From Macrostomum hystrix (Eukaryota > Platyhelminthes > Macrostomidae): a stretch of DNA of 64,000 nt. Positions 1 through 11,149 of this stretch are shown piece after piece. The notes beneath the pieces are model-generated. The model was not told the origin of the DNA, did no database searches, and saw only the letters and a list, made by a program, of their open reading frames with translations. The DNA lies in assembly GCA_950097015.1 (NCBI GenBank), contig CATNEN010000030.1, forward strand, positions 3,085,001 to 3,149,000. Reading direction: 5' to 3'. The position numbers were made by a program, and so were the translations under genes. Within the stretch, counting starts at the first letter, position 1; every line of letters begins with the position of its first letter.

Positions 1-102
1 TCACAGCCCAGTCATCTGGGTCACAGCACAGTCATCTGGGTCACAGCACAGTCATCTGGGTCACAGTACAGTCATCTGGATCATAGCACAGCTGTCACTC
101 AC

Positions 103-3100
103 CGAGAATCTCCGGGGCCAAGTACTCGGGTGTGCCACAGAAAGTCTTAGTCATGACGCCGTATTGCATCTCCTCTTTGCAGAGGCCAAAGTCTGCAATG
201 CGAATATGGCCCATCTCGTCTAGCAGCAGATTCTCCAGCTTCAGATCCCGATAGACAATGTTCATGTCGTGCAGGTAGCCAATAGCTGTCACAATCTCGG
301 CAGCGTAGAATCTGGTCCGCTCCTCGGTGAAGAAGCGCTCACGGAGCAGGTGAAAGTAGAGCTCGCCACCGTTGACGTATTCCATGACAAAGCAGAGCCG
401 GTCCTCGGTTTGAAATGAGTACTTCAGCTGGGTTAGGAACGGATGCCGGCAGGTCTGCAGGACTCGATTCTCTGTCATTGTGTGAATCACTTCATCTTTC
501 TGCGCAGTGGGATATTGGTTGAAATGGGATGTAAGTTTGGATATCGAACAACTTTATTAATGAACACCTGAAATACTTCCTCAGAAATATTCCTTAGTCT
601 TTGATTTGTACTCGTAACAGCCAGTTAGAATTCTTAGAAATGCCTAGTCTTACAGGTGTCTGCAGAATCGAACAGCCAGTTAGAATTCTTAGAAATGCCT
701 AGTCTTACAGGTGTCTGCAGAATCAAACAGCCAGTTAGAATTCTTAGAAATGCCTAGTCTTACAGGTGTCTGCAGAATCAAACAGCCAGTTAGAATTCTT
801 AGAAATGCCTAGTCTTACAGGTGTCTGCAGAATCGAACAGCCAGTTAGTTTTCTTAGAAATGCCTAGTCTTACAGGTGTCTGCAGAATCGAACAGCCAGT
901 TAGTTTTCTTATGGTTTATGGTTCAGATAAATATTAGAATGAGAAATCTGTGTACACATAGACACAGACACCTGTTAGATATTTGAGAGAAGTGAGTCGC
1001 AGGTGAAATAAATGCAGCTTGATTTGATTCAATTAACTTGATACAGGTCGTTATCAGTGAACTGGCAGGCAAGAAAAAGCAAGACCCCGCTTCTAAAAGC
1101 CAATTTCCAGTGTTCTCAATTGGATCTCGCGCCCGTGCAGGTGGCGCTAGCACAATCTTATAAATAGAAGTCAGGCCTAGCATTAACTGGCATATGCGAC
1201 AATTGAGACATTGTTAATGAACTAATGAAATTGAACACAAGCTTAACTGATCGATAGAACTAGTGTATAGCAAATACATACACTCATCCATCCAAAGGGC
1301 CAAATGCTTTTTGTCAATTTGTCCGCAATGAACGCGGATAAAAGTCAACAGTTTCCTGTCTTTTATTCATAAATTTCGTTACCTTTATTGGAAATCAGAA
1401 ATTTACTCCCTATTTTAACTGCCAAATGCAATCGAATCATTTAAGAACATTTTCTACGGTTTATGCTGGCCGAGCAAACATAGGCGAATGAGTTGAGTTT
1501 TTACAGGAAATTATCTAGACTATCCAGCATGCGTCCTCCTGAATCACATCCGCATCCACAGACGGCTAATCTTCAACTATGAAACTCATTGCTAAAAAAC
1601 ATTTCCTTTTTTGCTAAAAAAAACTTCCCAACCATTAAACTATTTTGCTTTACTTATAGGAAAAATGCTTTATAGTATGACCAAAGGGCAGATTTCAAAT
1701 CCTAAAATCAACCCCACATAAATATAAGCACAGAACAAAATTTAGATTAACAAATCGCCTATTAGTTAGCAACTGATGCTGGATGCAACCTAAATAACTG
1801 ATGCTGGAGGCAACCTAAATAACTGATGCTGGATGCAACATAAATAACTGATGGTGGATTCAGCCTAAATAACTGATGCTGGATGCAACCTAAATAACTG
1901 ATGCTGGATGCAACCTAAATAACTGATGCTGGATGCAACCTAAATAACTGATGCTGGATGCAACCTAAATAACTGATGCTGGATGCAACCTAAATAACTG
2001 ATGCTGGATGCAACCTAAATAACTGATGCTGGATGCAACCTAAATAACTGATGCTGGATGCAACCTAAATAACTGATGCTGGCTGCAACCTAAATAACTG
2101 ATGCTAGATGCAACCTAAATAACTGATGCTGGATGCAACCTAAATAACTGATGCTAGATGCAACCTAAATAACTGATGCTAGATGCAACCTAAATAACTG
2201 ATGCTGGATGCAACCTAAATAACTGATGCTGGCTGCAACCTAAATAACTGATGCTAGATGCAACCTAAATAACTGATGCTGGGTGCAACCTAAATAACTG
2301 ATGCTGGGTGCAACCTAAATAACTGATGCTGGAGGCAACCTAAATAACTGATGCTGGGTGCAACCTAAATAGCTGATGCTAGATGCAACCTAAATAACTG
2401 ATGCTGGCTGCAACCTAAATAACTGATGCTAGATGCAACCTAAATAACTGATGCTGGATGCAACCTAAATAACTGATGCTGGCTGCAACCTAAATAACTG
2501 ATGCTAGATGCAACCTAAATAACTGATGCTGGGTGCAACCTAAATAACTGATGCTAGATGCAACCTAAATAACTGATGCTGGGTGCAACCTAAATAACTG
2601 ATGCTGGATGCAACCTAAATAACTGATGCTAGATGCAACCTAAATAACTGATGCTGGAGGCAACCTAAATAACTGATGCTGGAGGCAACCTAAATAACTG
2701 ATGCTAGATTCAACCTAAATAACTGATGCTGGAGGCAACCTAAATAACTGATGCTGGAGGCAACCTAAATAACTGATGCTAGATTCAACCTAAATAACTG
2801 ATGCTGGGTGCAACCTAAATAACTGATGCTGGGTGCAACCTAAATAACTGATGCTAGATGCAACCTAAATAACTGATGCTGGGTGCAACCTAAATAACTG
2901 ATGCTGGGTGCAACCTAAATAACTGATGCTGGGTGCAACCTAAATAACTGATGCTGCATGCAGCCTAAATAATGAAGAATGATGCAATCCCCATATTGGT
3001 GCATGATAAGGCATACAAATTAATGAATTGCTTTTGTTGCAATCGAAATAGTTGTTATGGGTGTCACAACATTTCCTATTCCCAAAAAGAGCAGCAGTAC

Positions 3101-6100
3101 TCACTTCAATGAGCACACTCTTCTTCAGAATCTTGATGGCGAAGAGATTGTTGGAGGCCTTCTCGCGGCAGAGAACCACCTTGCCGAAGGTGCCCATGCC
3201 CAGAACCTTGAGCATCTCAAAGTCGGCGAGGCTAACTTTGGTTCTCGGTCTGCGGGGTGGTGATTCGTTATTGAAGAATGCAAGCAGGCTTTTTTAAAGT
3301 TACCTAGCCAAAACATTCGAGCAGAATATATTTCCAATGCCAAGGCTATAAAATAGTTCCACATGAGATTGAGAAATAGAGAAAATATGAAAAAACATTT
3401 TGTTGGGGGTTGGGGAAATTTTTATCCTCAACCGGAAATGAATTTCTCCCTAATTGCTGGAGCACTACGCTACAACCAACAGCTGCTTCCTAGACTTGAA
3501 AATTACATTTTAATTTAAAATATTCTCTTTTATGATTATAGAACTCATAATTGATTAATTATCTAGAGCTCATTTTCTACATGGGATTTCATTATAACAA
3601 ATTGAGTCTTAAAAGCTAGCGCTGGATTAAAAAGTATCTCGAAAACGGTACGACAGGCTTCTAATTCTAACTATTCAACATTACTAGCTAGATCTTCTCA
3701 CAATCAAATTCCTTACCAATCCATTGTGATCTCACATTCTCACAATCAATTCTCTTCCCCATCTATAGAGATCTCACATTCTCACAATCAATTCTCTTCC
3801 CCATCTATAGAGATCTCACATTCTCACAATCAATTCTCTTCCCCATCTATAGAGATCTCATCTTCTCACAATTAATTATCTTCCAAATCCATAGAGATCT
3901 CATCTTCTCACAATCAATTCTCTTCCAAATCCATAGAGATCTCATCTTCTCACAATCAATTCTCTTCCGAATCCATAGAGATCTCATCTTCTCACAATTA
4001 ATTCTCTTCCAAATCCATAGAGATCTCATCTTCTCACAATTAATTATCTTCCAAATCCATAGAGATCTCATCTTCTCACAATCAATTCTCTTCCAAATCC
4101 ATAGAGATCTCATCTTCTCACAATCAATTCTCTTCCAAATCCAAAGAGATCTCATATTCTCACAATCAAATTCCTTACCAATCCATTGTGATCTCACATT
4201 CTCACAATCAATTCTCTTCCCCATCTATAGAGATCTCACATTCTCACAATCAATTCTCTTCCAAATCCATAGAGATCTCATCTTCTCACAATCAATTCTC
4301 TTCCCCATCTATAGAGATCTCATCTTCTCACAATCAAATTCCTTACCAATCCATTGTGATCTCACATTCTCACAATCAATTCTCTTCCCCATCTATAGAG
4401 ATCTCACCTTCTCACAATCAAATTCCTTACCAATCCATTGTGATCTCACATTCTCACAATCAAATTCCTTACCAATCCATTGTGATCTCACATTCTCACA
4501 TTCAATTCTCTTCCCCATCTATAGAGATCTCACCTTCTCACAATCCAATCAATTCTCTTCCAAACCAATAGAGATCTCATCTTCTCACAATCCAATCAAT
4601 TCTCTTCCAAACCAATAGAGATCTCATCTTCTCACAATCAAATTCCTTACCAATCCATTGTGATCTCACATTCTCACAATCAATTCTCTTCCCCATCTAT
4701 AGAGATCTCACATTCTCACAATCAATTCTCTTCCCCATCTATAGAGATCTCACATTCTCACAATCAATTCTCTTCCCCATCTATAGAGATCTCATTTTCT
4801 CACAATTAATTATCTTCCAAATCCATAGAGATCTCATCTTCTCACAATCAATTCTCTTCCGAATCCATAGAGATCTCATCTTCTCACAATTAATTATCTT
4901 CCAAATCCATAGAGATCTCATCTTCTCACAATCAATTCTCTTCCAAATCCAAAGAGATCTCATATTCTCACAATCAAATTCCTTACCAATCCATTGTGAT
5001 CTCACATTCTCACAATCAATTCTCTTCCCCATCTATAGAGATCTCACATTCTCACAATCAATTCTCTTCCAAATCCATAGAGATCTCATCTTCTCACAAT
5101 CAATTCTCTTCCCCATCTATAGAGATCTCATCTTCTCACAATCAAATTCCTTACCAATCCATTGTGATCTCACATTCTCACAATCAATTCTCTTCCCCAT
5201 CTATAGAGATCTCACCTTCTCACAATCAAATTCCTTACCAATCCATTGTGATCTCACATTCTCACAATCAAATTCCTTACCAATCCATTGTGATCTCACA
5301 TTCTCACATTCAATTCTCTTCCCCATCTATAGAGATCTCACCTTCTCACAATCCAATCAATTCTCTTCCAAACCAATAGAGATCTCATCTTCTCACAATC
5401 CAATCAATTCTCTTCCAAACCAATAGAGATCTCATCTTCTCACAATCAAATTCCTTACCAATCCATTGTGATCTCACATTCTCACAATCAATTCTCTTCC
5501 CCATCTATAGAGATCTCACCTTCTCACAATCAAATTCCTTACCAATCCATTGTGATCTCACATTCTCACAATCAATTCTCTTTCCCATCTATAGAGATCT
5601 CACATTCTCACAATCAATTCTCTTCCCCATCTATAGAGATCTCACATTCTCACAATCAATTCTCTTCCAAATCCATAGAGATCTCATCTTCTCACAATCA
5701 ATTCTCTTCCAAATCCATAGAGATCTCATCTTCTCACAATCAATTCTCTTCCAAATCCATAGAGATCTCATCTTCTCACAATCAATTCTCTTCCAAATCC
5801 ATAGAGATCTCATCTTCTCACAATCCAATCAATTCTCTTCCAAATCAATAGAGATCTCATCTTCTCACAATCAAATTCCTTACCAATCCATTGTGATCTC
5901 ACATTCTCACAATCAATTCTCTTCCCCATCTATAGAGATCTCACATTCTCACAATCAAATTCCTTACCAATCCATTGTGATCTCACATTCTCACAATCAA
6001 TTCTCTTCCCCATCTATAGAGATCTCATCTTCTCACAATCCAATCAATTCTCTTCCAAATCCATAGAGATCTCATCTTCTCACAATCAAATTCCTTACCA

Positions 6101-9100
6101 ATCCATTGTGATCTCACATTCTCACAATCAATTCTCTTCCCCATCTATAGAGATCTCACATTCTCACAATCAAATTCCTTACCAATCCATTGTGATCTCA
6201 CATTCTCACAATCAATTCTCTTCCCCATCTATAGAGATCTCATCTTCTCACAATCAATTCTCTTCCAAATCCATAGAGATCTCATCTTCTCACAATCAAT
6301 TCTCTTCCAAATCCATAGAGATCTCATCTTCTCACAATCCAATCAATTCTCTTCCAAATCCATAGAGATCTCATCTTCTCACATTCAATTCTCTTCCAAA
6401 TCCATAGAGATCTCATCTTCTCACATTCAATTCTCTTCCAAATCCATAGAGATCTCATCTTCTCACAATCAATTCTCTTCCAAATCCATAGAGATCTCAT
6501 CTTCTCACAATCAATTCTCTTCCCCATCTATAGAGATCTCACATTCTCACAATCAATTCTCTTCCAAATCCATAGAGATCTCATCTTCTCACATTCAATT
6601 CTCTTCCAAATCCATAGAGATCTCATCTTCTCACAATCAATTCTCTTCCAAATCAATAGAGATCTCATCTTCTCACAATCAATTCTCTTCCAAATCCATA
6701 GAGATCTCATCTTCTCACAATCAATTCTCTTCCAAATCAATAGAGATCTCATCTTCTCACAATCAATTCTCTTCCAAATCCATAGAGATCTCATCTTCTC
6801 ACAATCAATTCTCTTCCAAATCCATAGAGATCTCATCTTCTCACAATCAATTCTCTTCCAAATCCATAGAGATCTCATCTTCTCACAATCCAATCAATTC
6901 TCTTCCAAACCAATAGAGATCTCATCTTCTCACAATCAATTCTCTTCCAAATCAATAGAGATCTCATCTTCTCACAATCAATTCTCTTCCAAATCCATAG
7001 AGATCTCATCTTCTCACAATCAATTCTCTTCCAAATCCATAGAGATCTCATCTTCTCACATTCAATTCTCTTCCAAATCCATAGAGATCTCATCTTCTCA
7101 CATTCAATTCTCTTCCAAATCAATAGAGATCTCATCTTCTCACATTCAATTCTCTTCCAAATCCATAGAGATCTCATCTTCTCACATTCAATTCTCTTCC
7201 AAATCCATAGAGATCTCATCTTCTCACAATCAATTCTCTTCCAAATCCATAGAGATCTCATCTTCTCACAATCAATTCTCTTCCAAATCAATAGAGATCT
7301 CATCTTCTCACAATCCAATCAATTCTCTTCCAAATCAATAGAGATCTCATCTTCTCACAATCAATTCTCTTCCCCATCTATAGAGATCTCATCTTCTCAC
7401 AATCAATTCTCTTCCAAATCCATAGAGATCTCATCTTCTCACAATCAAATTCCTTACCAATCCATTGTGATCTCACATTCTCACAATCAATTCTCTTCCC
7501 CATCTATAGAGATCTCATCTTCTCACAATCAATTCTCTTCCAAATCCATAGAGATCTCATCTTCTCACAATCCAATCAATTCTCTTCCAAATCAATAGAG
7601 ATCTCATCTTCTCACAATCAATTCTCTTCCAAATCCATAGAGATCTCATCTTCTCACATTCAATTCTCTTCCAAATCCATAGAGATCTCATCTTCTCACA
7701 ATCAATTCTCTTCCAAATCCATAGAGATCTCATCTTCTCACATTCAATTCTCTTCCAAATCAATAGAGATCTCATCTTCTCACATTCAATTCTCTTCCAA
7801 ATCAATAGAGATCTCATCTTCTCACATTCAATTCTCTTCCAAATCCATAGAGATCTCATCTTCTCACATTCAATTCTCTTCCAAATCCATAGAGATCTCA
7901 TCTTCTCACATTCAATTCTCTTCCAAATCAATAGAGATCTCATCTTCTCACATTCAATTCTCTTCCAAATCCATAGAGATCTCATCTTCTCACATTCAAT
8001 TCTCTTCCAAATCCATAGAGATCTCATCTACTCACAATCAATTCTCTTCCAAATCAATAGAGATCTCATCTTCTCACAATCAATTCTCTTCCAAATCAAT
8101 AGAGATCTCATTTTCTCACAATCAATTCTCTTCCAAATCCATAGAGATCTCATCTTCTCACAATCAATTCTCTTCCAAATCAATAGAGATCTCATCTTCT
8201 CACAATCAATTCTCTTCCAAATCCATAGAGATCTCATCTTCTCACATTCAATTCTCTTCCAAATCCATAGAGATCTCATCTTCTCACAATCAATTCTCTT
8301 CCAAATCAATAGAGATCTCATCTTCTCACAATCCATTCTCTTCCAAATCCATAGAGATCTCATATTCTCACAAACAATCAATTCTCTTCCAAATCCATAG
8401 AGATCTCATCTTCTCACAATCCATTCTCTTCCAAATCCATAGAGATCTCATATTCTCACAAACAATCAATTCTCTTCCAAATCCATAGAGATCTCATCTT
8501 CTCACAATCCATTCTCTTCCAAATCCATAGAGATCTCATATTCTCACATTCAATTCTCTTCCAAATCCATAGAGATCTCATCTTCTCACATTCAATTCTC
8601 TTCCAAATCCATAGAGATCTCATCTTCTCACAATCAATTCTCTTCCAAATCAATAGAGATCTCATTTTCTCACAATCAATTCTCTTCCAAATCCATAGAG
8701 ATCTCATCTTCTCACATTCAATTCTCTTCCAAATCCATAGAGATCTCTTCTCTATTCTCTCATTCAATTCAATTTCCAAATCCTTCCAAATCCTTCCAAA
8801 AGTCTCTTCCAAATCCATAGAGATCTCATTCTCTCTTGATCTCAATGATTGAGTTAAGTTCTCTTCCAAATCCATAGAGATCTCATTCTCTCTTGATCTC
8901 AATGATTGAGTTAAGTTCTCTTCTCAATAAAGAGCTAGTTACAGAACAAGGAGAAATCACAGAACACTATCAAGCAGATCAAAGCGGCTCACTGCTCAGG
9001 CGGATCGACAGCGTCGGAAGCGGTGCCGACTGTGGCAGGCGAAGCGCTAGACGCTCGATGCAGATTAGAGATGTCCACAATGGCCTGCACCCAGGACTGC

Positions 9101-9738
9101 CGCTCGGCGTCGGTTTCGACATAGAACATGCGGTCAACAATGTTTGTGCCCTGAAGTCCGCGCAACAGAAATGTGTATGGCTTGGGCATTTCCATGCAGA
9201 CGGCGTGCGAATTGATCACCGTGAAATTGTTCAACGGCTGCAGGTATTCTTTCTGCGATTTCGGCTTCACCTTGTAGCCAAAGAAGGTGCCGTCTTGGTA
9301 CAGGATGAAGTAGCGACGGCGCCAGTTCTTAATATGTTCACCGCGCTTCATTAGGTAGCCCTCTTTGATCAGAGACTTGGAGATTGGAATGCGAGTCGGC
9401 AGCTGCTCGTGCGGCATACTGCAGGCCTGATTAGAGGCCTGGTGAAACAGCTGGATGTGCTGGTTTATATAGATTAAGCTGGGCTCTTGGTTTGGCGGCG
9501 GCCGCTGACCGCCGAAATACTGCTCGGCCAAGGTGGACACGGAGTCCATGTTGTGATAGCTTGGATGCTCACCGGCTGCGCCCTGAAACTGCGGCGGGCC
9601 AACAAAACTATGCGGCAAATGCAGCTCCGGCTGCTGCTGCTGCTGCTGCTGCTGCTGCCCAGCATGAGGTGCCAAATGCTCAGGTGGTAGCATCTGCTGC
9701 GGCGCATCAGCGTCTGAAGTTTCTATTTCCATATCCAT
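103..9738 (-). CDS. AKT: RAC/AKT serine-threonine protein kinase, 5' part (3 exons, cut by the window edge)
   Basis: Phosphoinositide-regulated AGC kinase of the insulin/PI3K pathway; the PH domain recruits it to PIP3 membranes and PDK1 phosphorylates the T-loop. Exons in gene order are 9738-8993, 3249-3105 and 499-103, giving 429 codons before the left edge. Each junction is GT-AG and the phases join cleanly (2, 0, then 1 at the last donor). Residues about 122-226 are the PH domain ([19 protein letters not shown] holds the basic lipid-binding residues). The kinase begins near residue 256 with glycine loop GMGTFGKV, lysine in FAIKILKK, catalytic [15 protein letters not shown] and T-loop [15 protein letters not shown]. 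The remaining C-lobe and hydrophobic motif lie outside. The start is the first in-frame ATG after an acceptor at 9752-9753. Odd: a 120-residue, Gln-rich extension precedes the PH domain, which in most AKTs begins at residue 5 or so. Orthology is very likely; expression is untested. Confidence 0.95.
618..910. repeat. 55-bp tandem repeat in AKT intron 2
   Basis: Just over five copies of a 55-bp unit containing gccagttagaattcttagaa and ggtgtctgcagaatc. The first four units are nearly identical; the later ones carry gttttctt in place of gaattctt. It lies in the intron between AKT exons at 3105 and 499. Confidence 0.9.
911..1765. other. Intronic sequence without recognised features
   Basis: AT-rich remainder of AKT intron 2 between two tandem arrays. 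Short ORFs here have no recognisable protein pattern and I see no RNA gene. Confidence 0.5.
1770..2965. repeat. 25-bp minisatellite in AKT intron 2
   Basis: About 48 head-to-tail copies of a unit of the form aactgatgctggatgcaacc + taaat. Most variation sits at the ggatg position (agatg, gggtg, ggctg, ggagg), so subtypes can be followed along the array. The array ends 140 bp before the kinase exon at 3105. Its core is shared with the 24-bp array at 11.15-14.4 kb. Confidence 0.95.
3690..8932. repeat. 42-bp satellite filling AKT intron 1, with higher-order structure
   Basis: About 5.2 kb of a 42-bp unit with agagatctcatcttctcaca as its most conserved part. Three subtypes are interspersed: one with tccccatctatag, one with tccaaatccatag, and one with aaattccttaccaatccattg. 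Subtype order repeats over long distances: the block near 4188-4571 recurs at 4996-5379, an 808-bp offset. The right end (8817-8932) has a second duplicated motif. Because 42 is a multiple of three, long ORFs appear on both strands (14-residue periodic peptides); they are products of periodicity. The array takes up nearly all of the 5.7-kb intron 3250-8992. Confidence 0.95.
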
Positions 9739-9801
9739 AACGCTTTGATTGCTGAAAATAAACAATAAATCTGATGGGAATCCATTTCAATTAAAAGCTA
9801 C

Positions 9802-11131
9802 GAGGGTTGTGTCATAAATTCGCTGACAACTGCAGATATCAAAGAAACAAAACAAAGAACAGCTAATTGTCAACATTGCACTTCTCAACATAGTCACCCC
9901 CAAGCTACCTGCACACATTTGTGCCATCTCTCTGGCAGCTTGCTGATGCCCTGGGCGAAGAATTCCGTGGGGGTCCCTGGTACACACTGGCTGATGGCCG
10001 AGCTGAGTGCAGAAAGGCTTCCATAGCGATGGCCACGAAGAGGCTCTTTCATTTTAGGGAACAACCAGTAGTCACTGGGGGCCAGGTCAGGAGAATAGGC
10101 AGGGTGAGGCAGCAACTCGAAGACTAGTCTCCTGATGACATCCATAGTTGCATTGCAGGTATGCGGCCTGGCGTTGTCCTGCTGCACCACACAATGCCCC
10201 TGGTGATCCTTCCCCGGCGCTCACTCTTGATCTTCTCACGCAGCCGTTCCAACATTTCACAGTAGTACTGGGCATTGATGGTTCTGCCTTCAGGTAGCCA
10301 CTCGATCAGCAAGATGCCTTCTCTGTCCCAGAACACGGTGGCCATGCGCTTACCTGCTGACTGCACCGCCTTGGCCTTGACCAGTGGGGGTTCGTGAGTA
10401 GCCTTCCAGACGCTGCTCTAGAGCAGCGTTTCGTTTCTGGTTCGTAGAAGTGAAACCACGTTTCATCACCAGTCACCAGGCGGCCAAGAAAGTCGGGCTC
10501 GTTTTGATAGGCGATAAGTAGGTGGCGGCACATCTGGACCCTCTCTTGCAGTTGGACAGGAGTCAGCAGTTTAGGGACACATCGTGCAACAACTCGTGTC
10601 ATATGCAGATGGTCAGAGATGATGCAATAAATGATCTTCATTCGTATCTCCAACAAGTCCTCTACCTGTCTCAGGGTTGCTCCACGATCATCGTCCAGGG
10701 CATGCTGCACACGCTGGATGTTGTCACTGGAAGTGGATGACCGCGGTGCACCTGGGCGGGGAGCATCATCAACTGTTTCCCAGCCGTCCTCAAAGCGCTG
10801 CACCCACTTTGACACAGTTTGTTTCGAAGGTGCATCCTCGCTAAATATTAGCAGCAGCTCAAGGTAAATATCAGCCTGCTTCTTCTGCTTCTTCCACAAA
10901 GACCAAAAGACAGTGCGCTTGGTAGCTTCACTTTTCTCCATACTGGATAAAAGGGTGGTTTGAATCCCACTCGGTTTCTACCGATTTCTACTCGGTCTCA
11001 AAAGCCAGAGGGAAGATTTTCCATAGTCAATAAGATCGATGGAGCCTTAGTCTGTATAAAAAATTCTGCCCCAAAGTACAAAAGAAACAGACGCTATGTA
11101 AGTTTGTCAGCGAATTTATGACACAACCCTC
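9802..11131 (-). mobile_element. mariner-family DNA transposon, inactive
   Basis: A 28-bp perfect terminal inverted repeat (9802-9829 against 11104-11131, inner part gtcataaattcgctgacaa) brackets a broken mariner transposase. The length of 1.33 kb is normal for mariner. A TA lies one base outside the left TIR (9799-9800), but no TA abuts the right TIR, so the target duplication has decayed or the outermost base differs. It lies just upstream of the AKT start exon. Confidence 0.93.
9894..10941 (-). pseudogene. mariner transposase pseudogene (two frameshifts)
   Basis: Three overlapping frames together cover a complete mariner transposase. The first (from ATG at 10941) has the helix-turn-helix region, the HLHMTRVVARCVPKLLT linker and the first catalytic Asp in TGDETWFHFYEPETK. 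Near 10395 the frame shifts and coding continues with AGKRMATVFWDREGILLIEW. Near 10195 it shifts again to QQDNARPH and SPDLAPSDYWLFP. All three acidic residues survive with 34 residues between the second and third, the DD34D signature of mariner. The frameshifts make it non-functional as it stands. Confidence 0.93.
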
Positions 11132-11149
11132 TCTTCAATCAATTAATCT

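Noticed and set aside
3847-8902. Long ORFs of 14-residue repeats ([14 protein letters not shown] and [14 protein letters not shown] types)
   Set aside because: They exist because a stop-free 42-bp unit is a multiple of three; they lie inside an AKT intron and are open on both strands.
3690-8932. CRISPR-like regularly spaced repeats
   Set aside because: Units are contiguous with no unique spacers, and the genome is animal.
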